Notes: a model not told the origin generated them from the letters alone. Counted from the stretch's first letter, positions 22,683 to 34,560 are shown. The stretch: 64,000 bases of DNA from Apodemus sylvaticus (GCF_947179515.1 NC_067481.1:2765570-2829569), one strand, 5' to 3'. Made by a program: numbers and translations.

Positions 22683-25371
22683 AGAGATGAGTTAAATTTT
22701 TGAGACATGTGACACATACAAGTGCGAACACAGATTCAATAGGCTTTCTGTGATCAGCAGCCCCAATGTTCTGAATGTGGATTACTGAGCCCTGGTGTGA
22801 GTGTTGAGTCTCGGGCCAGACAGGGCACAGACAGATGCCACAGCGTGTTCAACAATACCTCTAATCAGAATGCAAGTGCCCGTCCCACACCCCCCACCAT
22901 GCTAGAGAACCAGAATTCTATGAGTACCAGTAATAAGCACACAGCTATGAAAACAGGCATTGAGGGCTGTGCCCTTCCCAGAAGCAGCAGCAGAGTCTAT
23001 AGGGAAATCTAGACAAAACCCAGTTCTCTGAGGAGAAAGTCCCAGGCCTTACTGCCTTATCAAAGGACCTGCACAAGAGACTGCCAGAGAGACAGCTACA
23101 AATGTGCATCCTCCTCAGCCCAGGAAGAAGCTGGGCGTCATGAGGGTGAGGAGATGGCTGTGCTGGGGCTTGGCAGAACAAGAGGCATTCTGGGGCTCCA
23201 CCATCTCCAGCTGAGCAACTACAGAACTGCGTGTCTAGGTGTACTTCCTGGACTCTTGACTCCAAGACACAAAGTCACATGGGTCCCTTGTAGCACCTCC
23301 TACCATCCAAAGTTTCTCTTTCTACTCCAAAATGCTATTAATCTCTAATATTCAGGGAATGTCACTGTTACATCTGGCTAGACCAAAGCCAAGAGTGCAC
23401 ATCCTACTCTCCACAGCTGCTAAGCTACGTGCCCTCTCACCAAGGGAAAGACAAAAAAGGCCAGGGCAAATCCTCAGAACCTGATGCACAGCACAGGAGG
23501 GAGAAGAGGAGAGTGGTCCCCCTCCTTCTGAGCAGTGATGGGTAGCTGGAACCTATTCTGTGCACCACTCTGAACAGCATGACCGGAAATTATAAACAGA
23601 TGCGTGTGAACCCTTCCGACCAGCTCCAAGAGCGAGCCTTTGACACAGGGACTGCAAATAATGCCCCTTTCAAGAAGCTGGAGTCCCACAGCACTCTAGT
23701 CCCACAGAACACAATGCACTCCGCATGTAAACACAGAATCATCTCCACGACCTACCTTCCTCTAAACTATGTGTAAGCTTTCAAAAGAATGGGTAGTCAG
23801 AGATGGTGACTCCTTTGTGCTCTTGTTTGCTAAAATGGCATCTTACGTTTGCAAGTTTAGAGCTGGTTTTTTGATCTAAATTCCATATCCAGAGGGCTGT
23901 TGTTAACCCTGTGGCCTTTGGGGACAGGGCAAGACAGGAAGTGCGTGGGCAGCTGACTGATAAGCCCTAAGCTGAAGAGCACCATCAGAATTGCCCCTAA
24001 CACGCTGCATGGGAAGGCTGTCAGAAGAGGAAAGAGGAGGGAAAACACAGGCTGGAGCGTGATTACGGCCAGAGCACAAACACATGCAAAATGTTGGTCT
24101 TGGGGACAGTTGCTAACATCTGGGCAGAAATCAGCTAAGGGAGACTATCACAACACAATGGTTAGCCCCAAGACAGCCACAGGACGAATCTACACCATCT
24201 TACAAATTTAATGAGGACAGGGGCAAAGCACATCACACCAGAGTTTCAATCATGTCAGTATGAGTCAGCCAGCTACAATTCCGCCTGTGGCTAGGAGTCC
24301 TCATTTGCAGTTTGTCACAGAAACACAAACAGGTGGATGATGCCCAAGCTCTGGCTCCAGAGAACCGAGCTATTTTGGAGAGAGGAGGTTGCCAGCAGAG
24401 GAAGCCAGCTAAACCAAGGATGGCACAGTCATGGCATGAGGGGTGACATCGATGCCGTGACAGTGCTGTGTCCAGTTCGGCAGTACTGTCCTATCAAAAT
24501 GTGATTGCCCCAATCTGAGGTCCACCACTACTAGTCCACGGTTACTCCACAGTGCTCTCAGAGCACCTCTGAACCCTGAGGCTACTCCACAGTGATCTCC
24601 CATCACCGCCACTCCAACCTGAGTCCCATTAGCTTCTTTTCAGGTTGTCTATGTGTGACTCTGAAGATCCCAAGTAAGGTAGAGCACAATGACTCACACC
24701 ATCCCACAGTAAATCCAATAGAGAACACCAGGGTGGGGCACAGAGTAGCAGCACATTCCACTCCACCGTGCTCCTCCCTTAGAGCAGATGCAAGTATGTA
24801 GAGCCTTCTGACAACAGGAACTAGGAACAGCCCAGGAAAAAGGCTAGTAGGCCCACAAGCCCCTCCCTCACCAGGGCTCTGAGAGTGCAGGCAGCTGGGA
24901 AGGAGAGAGTTCAAGTGGTACTCCAGGCTTGCCCCTCAAGTTTCCCAACAACCCACAGCTAGTCTACTTAAGGAGGGAACATATAGGTCCAGCCCCTGCA
25001 ACCCATAAATACAGAAGTGCACAAACAATACCTGTGCCTAAACCCCATGGGACAAGCCTGTAACCCAACAGAAAGAAGTGTGTCTGTCCCTGGCCATCTC
25101 ATCAGCTCTAATTCCTAGAAAGCAGTTCACAAGGCATGTATGCAGTCCAAGTATATAATTCTATCAGAAAGATAGAGATGGCTGCTCTTCAGAGAAGGAA
25201 TGAGCCCAGGAGCCTTGCTTTGCTGGAGAGAGGGCCCACTCCCCAAGCTTGTCCAGAAAATCTATAAAAACATGTTTCATTTGTCGACTACAAATCCACT
25301 GTGACAGATACAAGAATGCACTGCAAAGGAGCTAAGACTTAAAACCTGCTCACTGGAGCCTCAGGACAAAG

Positions 25372-25453
<82 letters not shown>

Positions 25454-27289
25454 TCCTACAGTACACAGTGCACTCACAGCAAAAAGCCCGTCCCCTGCCC
25501 TGGCCAGCAGGCCCATTCCGTGGTCACCTCAGCTTCCTGCCAGCTGTTCCAAATGCGCCATAGCTCCTTATCTCCCAGTAAAGGCTAACAACTCCCACAG
25601 ACCTGACCCGGGAGCCACAAGAAGAGCTGGAACCTACCCCAGCAGAGGCATGGTGCCTCCCACTCCCAGCTTTAGGTAAAGGAGACCTACCTGGCCAGTG
25701 GCCATCATGTCAGCTACCTCAGCTCCTAACAAGATTGTGCTAAACTGCCAGCACCTCAATCTGTCAGGCAAATTCCAAAAAGCCCAAAAGCCTTTACTCT
25801 CCGCTCCCAGTAAAACTTCCTCTTGAGGCTCATCATGAAATAAGGAGGCTTTACTGCTGAATTTTCAACCGAAACCACGGCTGGCATTTTCCCTTCACTA
25901 TCCTGCAAAACTAAAGTCTATTACCTAAGGGTAATAAGAAAAGTCTTAAATGTAACTAGGAACAGACATCCCACCAGTGCAAACCGATAAACTATCAATC
26001 AGCCAGGCAAGGATTTACAGCCCAATACACAGTCTGGCAGCCTCTGGAAATAAAATTACAATGGCGTCTCTAAATTCTTTACTGAAATCTTTACCAAATT
26101 CACCTTTATCAAAGTATCTGATTTTGAATAATCACAGGTAGAAAACAAGGAGGAAATGTGGAAGCTGTGGCACAAGCGACGCAATGGGCAGTGTGCCAGG
26201 CACCCTGGCTCCTCAGGGTGCAGTCAGTCTGCTGCTCCACCTGCTATGGAGATTAACTCTGTGGTCTGTTCCCACCCACACCAACCTGCAGGCCACGGTG
26301 ACTTCAGCAAACATGAACGGAATGACCTCGCTGCAGGCTGCCCGACCTCTGTGAGTGGTGCAATAAAGCATACAGAGGAAGAGAAAACTGAATCCAGGGT
26401 CTTTCCATCAGAGGTCTCAGAATTTAATAACATCCCCATTGTTTTGTTGCAGATGGCATATCAACCTCTCTTTATTACTGCAGAAGCACAAGAGCTCTGT
26501 AGAGGGCAATAAAGTGGGGCATGTTTAGCTTTGCAATGTTTCAAAGGATCCTGATTTACAGTTGGGGACCAGGTACCTTGCACCACACATCTGAGCTGTT
26601 CTGTGCAAATTTTCCCGCAGCATGAAGTCTGCACCCACTGAGAGGCTCTCAGGGACACCAGGCCTCCTTATTCTGCCCTCAGCCATATGAGAGTATCTAA
26701 GCAGAAAGTGTTCCATACATACCAAGCAAGCTCTTTACAGTGCATCCCCACATGTGGCATTCTCCAGCTAGTCAGAGGCGTACTGGCGACAACTGTTACC
26801 TTAGGCTTGTTTCTAAAATGGAGACATCCCACTAATGGTTCATATCAGCAAATTCTGAAGACATTTTTATCATGTGTAAAATGAATGCATCAGTTCAGGC
26901 ATTCGAGAAGAAATTAGTCATTATTTATGGCTACAGTGTGGCTCCCTGGATATGAGGAAAGATGTTTGACACACAGTTTCTCCATAAGCTGACACTCCAC
27001 TGTATGTACAAAGCCAATTAGAATCCGTCTCTCTCCTTATACCATCTTTTCTTAAGTATCCTATAATCTTGAAACTATGCTCACCTCAAACTCCTTGCTG
27101 TCTCTAACCAATTCCCCCTAACTGGAAGACTGCACCCAACTTTTCCAGTGTGGCTCCTCTACTGCCTCCTCCTATGAGACTCGTAGGATCATTCTGTTTC
27201 AGTCATTTAATGCATGTAAATGTGACCTGCCTTAAGTCATAATGCAGCAAAACAGATTTACTCTAGGACAGGGATTTAGATTTTAAAAG
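22683..27289. other. Mostly unique intron 3 sequence
   Basis: Apart from the TG/AG microsatellite, nothing is recognised. The segment 25.83-26.11 kb is A/T-balanced, free of repeats and could be conserved non-coding DNA, but that needs an alignment. Confidence 0.4.
25374..25451. repeat. Compound (TG)n(AG)n microsatellite
   Basis: A run of about 17 TG units passes directly into about 21 AG units without interruption. Open frames reading Cys-Val then Arg-Glu repeats are artefacts. Confidence 0.97.
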
Positions 27290-27482
27290 AACTCAAGAGA
27301 TGGCTCAGTGGAAGACCACTGGCTGCTCTTTCAGAGGACTAAGGCTCCATCCCCAGCACCCACATGGCTGCTAACAACCATTTGTAACTCCAAGATTCTG
27401 GGAGTCCATCCACTGCCGTCCTCAGGCTTCAGAGGGTGCTACATGCAGGCAAAACAACCATACACAAAAAAATAGTTTAAAG
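27290..27482 (+). mobile_element. B3 SINE
   Basis: CAAGAGATGGCTCAGTGGAA, GGCTGCTCTTTCAGAGGACT, CCCAGCACCCACATGGCTGC and GCTACATGCAGGCAAAACA match a B3 in forward orientation with moderate divergence. Confidence 0.78.
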
Positions 27483-27494
27483 AGAAAAGAAACA

Positions 27495-27632
27495 AGTTGG
27501 GTATGGTGGCACATTCCTTTAATATCAATAATTGGAGGAAGAGGCAAGTGGATCTCTCTGAGTTAGAAGCCAACCTAGTCTACAGAGTGAGTTCCAAGAC
27601 AGCCAAGGATATAAAAAACAAACAAACAAACA
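27495..27632 (+). mobile_element. B1 SINE, diverged
   Basis: GTTGGGTATGGTGGCACATT, then GAAGCCAACCTAGTCTACAG, AGTGAGTTCCAAGACAGCC and an AAACAAACAAAC tail. It abuts an L1 tail directly on its right. Confidence 0.82.
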
Positions 27633-28858
27633 ACCCCAGTCAGAATGGCTAAGATGGAAAACTCAGGGAACAGCAAATGCTGGAGAGGATATGGGGGAAA
27701 AGGAACACTTCTCCATTGTTGGTTGGATTGCAGGCTGGTAAAAACACTCTGGAAATCAGTTTGGCAATTCCTCAGAAAATTAGATATAGTACTACCAGCT
27801 ATGCCACTCCTGGGCATATACCCAGAAGGTGCTCCTACATGTAATAAGGACACATGCTCCACTATGTTCATAGCTGCCTTATTTATAATAGCCAGAAACT
27901 GGAAAGAACCCAGATGTCCCTCAACAGAGGAATGGATACAGAAACTGTGGTATATATACACAATGGAGTGCTATTCAGCTATTAAAAACAATGAATTTAT
28001 GAAATTCTTTGGCAACCCAATCACAAAAAGATCACACATAGTATGTACTCACTAACAAGCGGAAGTTAGCTCAAAAGCTCAAACTAAACAAGTTACAATT
28101 CACCCAGCACAGGAAGCTCAAAAAGAAGGAGAACTTAAGTAAGGGTGCTTTGGTTCCTCTAAGAAAGGGAATAAAATATTCACAGGAGCAATAAGAGAGA
28201 CAGTGTGTGGAGCAGGGGCTGAAGTAAAGGACACCCAGAGACTGCCATACGTGGGGATTCACTCTATAAACAGTCAACAAACCCTGACACTACTAAGGAC
28301 AACAAGAAATGTATACCAAAAGGAGCATGCAATGGTTGTCTCCAGAGGGGCCCTGCCAGAGACTTACAAATACAGAGGCAGATGCTAGCAACCAACTATT
28401 GGACTGGGCATGGGGTCCCCAATGGAGGAGCTAGAGGATGGTCCAGAGGAACTGAAGGGGTTTATAGCCCCATAGGAAGAACAATGATTTCGGCCACCCA
28501 GATGACCCAAGACTCCTAGGGACTGAACCATCAACCAAGGGGCACACATGGTTCCAGCCAAAAATGTGGCAGAGGAAAGCCTTGTTGGGCATCAGTGACC
28601 AAGGAATGGTCCTTGGTCAGGTAAAGGCTGAACAGAAGCCCCAACAAAGGGAAACTGGGGGGGATGGGGGGGACGGGGAGAGAGGGTGTGTGTCGGGTGG
28701 AGGGGCATATACGTGGAGGCAGGGGGAGGGAGAAGGGGTTGGGGATCTTTGTGGAGGGAGGAAATTGGGAAAGGTTTTACCATGTCAATGTAAATGAAGA
28801 TGATATTCAATTTTTAAAAAAAAAAAAGAAAAAGGAAAAAAAAAAACATCTTAAAGCA
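27633..28858 (+). mobile_element. L1 3' end (end of ORF2 plus 3' UTR), 5' truncated
   Basis: The left part carries the characteristic last section of L1 ORF2 (reading through CACTCCTGGGCATATACCCA and GGTATATATACACAATGGAG). A mouse-type 3' UTR with a G-rich polypurine stretch at about 28660-28740 follows, then an A-rich tail to about 28858. The ORF2 remnant is about 135 codons long and broken by substitutions after that. It is antisense to Rptor. Divergence suggests an older L1 subfamily than the copy at 54 kb. Confidence 0.92.
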
Positions 28859-28975
28859 AAAGGAAAGAGATCCTAGAAGATCCTGAGGATTTGAAAGATT
28901 CTGCTCACTGTCTATTAGTGTGCACTAGCTAACACCTAATCCCATGCCAAGCTGTGTGAATAATAACCCAAGACA

Positions 28976-28998
28976 GACAGACAGACAGACACACACAG
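28976..28998. repeat. (ACAG)n microsatellite
   Basis: GACAGACAGACAGACAGACA followed by CACACA. Confidence 0.9.
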
Positions 28999-29229
28999 AG
29001 ACGAAATATACATTACTAATGTGCTGAAATCTTAAAGTTAAGCAGGAAGAGCACTTCCCCATGGACTAATTCTCTAAGAGACCAACCATCGGAGGAGCAC
29101 AGGACTCACTGAGAAAGAACATCAGAAATCTGAAGCAATCTGGTAACTTAGGTTTCTAACCTGAGACAAGTGGCTGCGGTGCCTGTTTTAGATATCAAAG
29201 CTGACACTGGCCACCAGGCTCTCTCTACA

Positions 29230-29592
29230 TCCCTTAGTCCCTACCTGCTTCAGGCTGGCATACCCAGACCTCTACTCTGAACCCTCCTGCTCAAAGGTCT
29301 GGGCTGTTCTTCCCCATATAATCCAACCATTTTGGTTACCTGACCTTTGTGCCTTTTGAGCCTCCTGAGAGCTGCACCTGGTTTCCCTCTCCCTCTCTCA
29401 CCCTGCACAGATGGGAATCCACTGTGAACTCTCAGATGTCCCTGCCTCTCCTTCTGCTCTCCCACACCCCTGCCTCTGCCTGTGCCCACTTACCTATAAT
29501 AAACTTCCCCTACACTGGCCTAGGAATAATCATGTCTCCCTTTCTTTTCCTTTCATTTCTTTTACTCATTCATTTGGTGCCAAAAACTGGGA
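29230..29592 (+). mobile_element. Candidate ERV LTR with adjacent tRNA-Phe-like primer binding site
   Basis: A pyrimidine-rich stretch contains a TATAA-like ATATAATCC at about 29317 and a polyadenylation signal AATAAAC at about 29499. It ends in a T-rich segment closing in CA near 29572. Two bases later TGGTGCCAAAAACTGGGA (29575-29592) resembles a primer binding site for tRNA-Phe. That order (TATA, AATAAA, CA, PBS) is what an endogenous retroviral LTR end looks like. The left boundary is not defined and no coding internal region is recognised. Confidence 0.42.
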
Positions 29593-29713
29593 CCAGACTT
29601 GTCCTTTCCTTTTCATTTCTTTTTGTTCTTATTCAGTAATACTCTATAAACATAAACATACAAGTGGAAGATCTGAATGTACGTTGTAACCTCAACAACT
29701 GAACAAAGATATT

Positions 29714-29740
29714 TAAAAAAAAAAAAAAAAAAAAAAAAAA
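29714..29740. repeat. Poly(A) run
   Basis: A run of about 27 A's. No SINE or L1 body is recognised immediately upstream. Confidence 0.9.
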
Positions 29741-30967
29741 CTAGCAAAGGCTGGAACAGCTCAGTCAAAAGTATGTCCTCTCCATGCATATCACAGAACC
29801 AAGAAATGTCACTCCACGCATACTCCCTCCAGGGCTGGCCCACCAGCTGACACACTGGACACCTGCAAAAACTTTAGAGAAGATATTCTTTCTCTGGGAC
29901 ACCAGCATCTCAACTCCTCGTACCTGAACCTGCCTTCAAAAGAAAGGCCCGAACGTAAAGCACACAAACCCAGAAATCTCCCCAGCACTTAGCAACCTCA
30001 CCGGCAGATGCTACAGCATAAATTACCTCAGAGCACTGTTCAAGACCTGAGTAAGTGTTTTAGTGTGACTGTTCTCTTACTAGAAGAATGTAAATAAAGT
30101 ACAAGAGACTCCTATATTCCAGATCAGTGGATAAATGGTTCACAAATCAGCCTCCTGGGTAAGCAAGGGTTAAGTGGTGAGGGTCTAAGCCTTTGCTTCC
30201 CTCCTGCTTATATCAAAAGGTGGAAGTCAAAGTCAGACCCTCAGGAGGCACACAGCTGGGGTCACCTGCTTGCTTACCATGCCTGCCTCTTAACACACCT
30301 ACAAGTGATTCCAGATGTGTGCTTCACACAAGGGTGAATACAAAGGCATTTATTTCAACACCTCAAATTCTAATTTCCCATTAAATTTTACTAAATCACC
30401 AAAGCAATTAGTGAGGAAGGTAAAGGAACACGTGCTTCAGGTCGTTGACAAATAGCTAGGAACTCATGGACAATGTGACAGTTAAATCCCACACTGTTTA
30501 TTTTAAAAATAAAAAGTCTGAGGGAGAAGCAAAGACACATTAATTGGCAGCTGACTCCCTAAAAGGAGCCTCACCTTCTGTGTCAAAGCTAAACTCATAA
30601 TTGGTGTCTCCCTTTTTGATTGCTGGGTGCTCTTTTCCCACAGCTGACCGATTAAGGCAGAAAAGCTAGATGATGTAGAAAATTCATTGAAAATTCATTT
30701 TCTGTGCCAAAATAAAACCTTGATTTAAAAGTACCATAAAGAACATCTTTTCTTTTATATAAGTTTTCTAGGGGAAAGTTACACTAGATAACCAAACCTT
30801 GGTGCACTGACTGCACTGGAAAGGCTGACAGTGGCACGTGACAGAGGGCCTGGAGGAGCAGGCTCTGACTGGATGGTTGGAAATGAAGCTAGACTTCTCT
30901 CAGGGTTCTCAGGTTCAAACCGCACAACCCATGACTGAGAAAGGAAGGGCAAACCAAGAAGACTTAC

Positions 30968-31050
30968 CCTTGGCTGCCAGTTCTCATACTGCTTCTGTAG
31001 ATTTGCACCGATGGTTTCCAGAGCTTTCTGAGGACCCATAGACAGAGGAT
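30968..31050 (-). CDS. Rptor: Raptor, coding exon 3 (internal exon)
   Basis: On the minus strand this 83-bp exon follows the acceptor TTGCTTTTACAG. It starts with AT, which completes the Asp codon begun in exon 2, and then encodes 27 codons, from PLSMGPQKALET to YENWQPR. This matches Raptor residues about 89-116 in the N-terminal RNC domain. It ends on a codon boundary at AGG, followed by the consensus donor GTAAGTC, so the next exon should begin in phase 0 (expected to continue ARYKQS). That next exon is not in the remaining 30.9 kb on this strand, so intron 3 is at least that long. The exon contains an in-frame Met near residue 93, which could matter if transcription started inside intron 2. 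The flanking open frame reads into intron on both sides and should not be taken as coding. Confidence 0.96.
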
Positions 31051-31454
31051 CTGTAAAAGCAACAAAGAGAAAATTCAGTAAACATGCATGCATGTCCCCT
31101 TCTGGGAAAGTTCTTGCATGAAGCTTTCTCTTCCACACTGCAAAGTCACCTTTGACAAGACATACATCCTGGTCTCTATTTGATCTGCACTTAACCAGAA
31201 GCAGACCTGACAACATACTGAGCTGGCCCCACAATCCAGGAAGGCTGCTCGGGCTTGCTCACTAAAAGGCAGCAGGGCACCACTTCCCTCCAGGCAGCAC
31301 CAGCCATCTTCCTGCTCTTCGGAGCTGCTGCTGCTCAGACTGTCAGGAAGGCTATGCTTCTACCGGGATTCCATATTACAACTGCAGTCCTCCCGGGTAC
31401 CCTTCTCATTTGCAGTTGCCCCCTACACACACCACAGTACACAGCAGAGACAGA

Positions 31455-31650
31455 GGTGCTTCTCAACCCGTCTAATCTTCAACCCCTTAATACAGTTCCT
31501 CATGTTGTGGTAACTCCCAACCATAAAATTTTGTTGCTACTTTGTAACTGAACTTTTACTACCTTTACAAATCATAATGTAAATATCAATCTGTGAGGCC
31601 CCCAGAGGGGTCTTGACACATCTTAACAAGATGAAAACTGCTCCACTGGG
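31455..31650 (+). mobile_element. URR1 (hAT-type) DNA transposon fossil
   Basis: GGTGCTTCTCAACCCGTCTA, then AATACAGTTCCTCATGTTGT, CCCAACCATAAAATTTTGTT and GCCCCCAGAGGGGTC, follow the non-autonomous URR1 element common in rodents. Its terminal inverted ends (CTTCTCAACC on the left, a degraded complement on the right) are eroded. Confidence 0.75.
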
Positions 31651-31944
31651 GGCTCAGCAGCAGGGACAGCCTGTCAGCTGCTCACCTTCCACCACTGGCC
31701 TCAATCAGGGCGCCCACTAATCCACAGGAAGGGACCAACTGAATGAATATGTTGTGTAGCAGTTTCCATGACAGAGAAACACTGCATATCCCAGGGAAGA
31801 TTCTCAAGATAGAAGGTAAGCAACTCAAAATAGCTTCCAAGTCCCAGAAACTGACCAGATTCACTGGGTCCCTCCTTCCCCAAGAGTAACCGGTAAAGGC
31901 TGCTGAGAGCTGCTCTCAGAGGAGCTGTTAAGGAAACAGACAGC

Positions 31945-32035
31945 TGGGCCTTTAATCCCAGACTCAAGAGGCAGGGAAGGCCAGCTTGCTGTACAGAATG
32001 AGTTCTAGGACAGCCAGGGCTACACATACAGGGGA
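31945..32035 (+). mobile_element. B1 fragment
   Basis: GGGCCTTTAATCCCAGACTC, AAGGCCAGCTTGCTGTACAG and TAGGACAGCCAGGGCTACAC are pieces of a B1 with an internal deletion. Confidence 0.75.
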
Positions 32036-32279
32036 TGCGGGATGGAGGTGGGGGTGCCATGGACTGAGACTAGTCAAACAGCCTGAAAAGAAGAGATCAG
32101 CAGAGCAACTTGGAAGAGGCTCGGCCAGCTGAGCTACCTGGGAAGGACACTCAGCTCTTTGAGTCAGTTCAGTGACTGGAAGTAACTCTAGTTAAACTCA
32201 TTAATTCACCAAGTTGGATTTTGGTGGTTTCCATACTTCGGCTGTCATGGGACTCCCTTATCAGGAATGAGTAGGGATG

Positions 32280-32282
<3 letters not shown>

Positions 32283-32364
<82 letters not shown>
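32283..32364. repeat. Compound (TC)25(TG)16 microsatellite
   Basis: An uninterrupted TC run changes to TG at about 32333. On the gene strand it reads as CA then GA. Confidence 0.97.
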
Positions 32365-32368
<4 letters not shown>

Positions 32369-32659
32369 GCATCTCACAGAAAAGGCAGTCATATAACAGG
32401 CTGTGGCTGTCACTTCTGACCTAATAGAAATCCCTGCAGTCAATTAATTTTATTTCCTCCAAAAAAATGCCAATGAGTGGGAGAAGAGCCATGAAGAGAA
32501 GAGAACAGAAAGGATCATCTGATGCCATCAGCAGTGTCAAGTGAACTGGGAAGGCAGTGATGAAGGTGGGCATTGGGGTAGAAAAGTAGCTAGTGGGTAT
32601 CACTGTAAAACTTTTGGCTTCTTTTCCTAGATCTTCAGCATAAACCCTCTGAATTGCAC

Positions 32660-32712
32660 ACTTTAAAAAAATAAGATTTATTTATTATATGTAAGTACAC
32701 TGTAGCCGTCGT
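32660..32712 (-). mobile_element. B2 SINE 3' fragment, antisense
   Basis: AAGATTTATTTATTATATGT, then AAGTACACTGTAGCCGTC, is the 3' end of a B2 in reverse. The rest of the element is missing. Confidence 0.75.
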
Positions 32713-32825
32713 GCCTAAGCACCCCTAGCCCAGGATAGCTGAAGCTGTCTGCTGAACCAGTCCACAGTCCTGTACTGCCCATCTGCAACAGCAGGATTTT
32801 CTCTCTCCTTTACCAATTGTCACCT

Positions 32826-32847
32826 ACACACACACACACACACACAC
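32826..32847. repeat. Short (CA)11 microsatellite
   Basis: CACCTA is followed by a perfect CA run and then CCTTGATGC. Confidence 0.93.
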
Positions 32848-33239
32848 CTTGATGCACTGCCCCACACCCCGACATTCCTTCCAAAGAACCACTGTTCTTC
32901 CTGACAGCACTGCAGGAAGGCTCTGAGAGACTCTCCACCTGTATGGGCTCCTGTATCTGATCCTGATCTGAAATGCAGGGTCACCCATATGGAGAGAAGA
33001 AGCCAGCTGAGCCCACTCGACACTCCCACTCAGAGGAGAATCAAGTAAGAAGACATGCTGCCAAGAGCTGTCACGGGCCTGGGAATGCGGACTTCTGGTT
33101 CAACGCTGTGCGAAGAGTTTCCTGGGTGCTCTGAGTCTGGGAGTGCCATCGGAGACTGCCCACGTCTTGGATCAGGTGCCGCCTCCTGTGTGCAGCCACC
33201 GCAGTAAACACACAAGGGCAGGAGTAGCACACAGAGCTG

Positions 33240-33530
33240 GAAGCTCTACAAACCCTTGCAGTTCTCTGTGACTTGTGTTAGCAGACACTTAAACACTTGC
33301 TAATTGACTTCATTAGTTGAGCACTGCCTACTGCATGGAGTGTAAATCAGAGGGTGCCTTTCAAGGAGTCCGCCATTAATTAGTTGTGTAACCCTGAATG
33401 GCTAACTTTTGATTGAGAAAATACATAATAGCAAAGGGGTTACTTTGAAATTAGGGATAGCTCTTGATGACTGTATCTTATTAATCATAATGTCATCCCT
33501 CTGTTTATAATTAGTGCAAACACACTGTGA
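33240..33530. promoter_or_regulatory. Candidate conserved non-coding element with many homeodomain-like sites
   Basis: This repeat-free A/T-rich segment contains TTGCTAATTGACTTCATTAG, CCATTAATTAGTTGTG, TTATTAATCATAATG and TATAATTAGTGC within about 250 bp. Clustered TAAT cores in unique intronic DNA are typical of developmental enhancers, but conservation cannot be judged from one sequence. It is a hypothesis only. Confidence 0.28.
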
Positions 33531-34289
33531 GCCTGTCTGCTGACTGAGCTTCAGAGCAGAGCCTGGCCACAAGGCTCTGGAGAGCTGAGCAGATCCACTC
33601 CAGAGTCTGACTAATGGGGCCTTCAGCCCTGGGATGGGACAGATCCTATGGCAAAAGCTACCATCCACAGTTGGCCTTGTTCTCCCCAAGAGCCTCATAA
33701 CCCACGCGCCTACAGAATGATGCAAATCTGAGAGGCAATACTTTACAGCCTGTTTCAGGGAAGGGGGAGTAGCTGGAATCCCTGACTTAAACACAGTCTT
33801 GGGGTTATGTCTACTGGAAAGGAGTAAGGAGGAAACCACAGTGGTCATGCCATCCTCCCTCAAAGCAAAGGGGAACAGGGACACTACCTTAAGCTACCAG
33901 CACAACAGGACAGAGAATGCACTATTCTAAACCAAGAGCCCAAAAAGCAGAAGCTCCAACTGCCTCTAGAGTTATGCCACTGCCCAAAGAGCCACTAACC
34001 CCACAGCTAGCCCCACTACCTGCCTGGAACTCCAAGCAGCCCAAGCGTGGGACTGTGAAAGGCAGTTTGTGGCCTGGCTGAGTGAAGCTTACTCCAGAGA
34101 CCCAGTAGAATATTCTACGAGGGACAGAACTGGTGAGCCATGCTCCCAGAAACTCAGGCTCCTGACACCAACTCTCCTGACTCCTCAACTCCATAATCCT
34201 GTGGCCTTCAGTCATACGTAAGGACAGACCCCCAGTGTTCTGGCTGGACTTCACTCCCCCAGTCACCTGGCTACAGCCAGATCTTTCCC

Positions 34290-34560
34290 TCCCTCAGCTA
34301 CCTGTCAACAGCCAGGTAACCCAGCCCACTATAAAGGGGCTGCCGGGCCCCTCCTAGCTCTCTTGCTTTTCTCTCTTGCCCTTATGCTCTTTTTCTTTTG
34401 CCCCCCTTCTCCCTCTCTCCCCATTCTCCTCCCCTCTTTCCACGTGGTCATAGCCAGCTCTCACCCCTCTATCTTTTCTTTCTCTCTTTACTTCTCTTTT
34501 TCTTTTTCTACTTCTCTACAATAAAGCTTTGAAACCAAGAGCTGTCTCTTCTTATCAAAA
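34290..34560 (+). mobile_element. Candidate ERV-type solo LTR (U3/R part)
   Basis: CCCACTATAAAGGGGCTGCC supplies a TATA box at about 34330. About 180 bp of pyrimidine-rich sequence follows, then ACAATAAAGCTTTGAAACC with a polyadenylation signal at about 34520 and AAGAGCTGTCTCTTC. This TATA-to-AATAAA spacing and pyrimidine-rich R region are familiar from rodent class II ERV LTRs. The outer boundaries are not defined and no internal gene is present. Confidence 0.55.

Larger units (their letters stand above)
1..30967 (-). other. Rptor: Rptor intron 3 (partial, at least 31.0 kb)
   Basis: This is the sequence downstream of exon 3 in gene orientation, starting with the donor GTAAGTC. No further Raptor coding segment (expected next residues ARYKQSLDP) was recognised on the minus strand down to position 1. 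It holds two large minisatellites, a polypurine tract, MaLR LTRs, B1/B2/B4 SINEs and an L1 tail. Confidence 0.85.
28863..30967. other. Intron 3 sequence next to exon 3
   Basis: It includes an ACAG repeat (28976-28998), the candidate LTR, a poly(A) run at 29714-29740 and, at 30360-30780, a repeat-free A/T-rich segment with several AATTAG/TAATTGG motifs close to the exon 3 donor. Confidence 0.45.

Noticed and set aside
27645..28055. 136-codon open frame (and a similar one at 53888-54301)
   Set aside because: Both are the last part of L1 ORF2 in 5'-truncated copies, not host genes.
30779..31234. 151-codon frame treated as one exon
   Set aside because: Only 30968-31050 matches Raptor. The rest reads through the donor and acceptor into intron.
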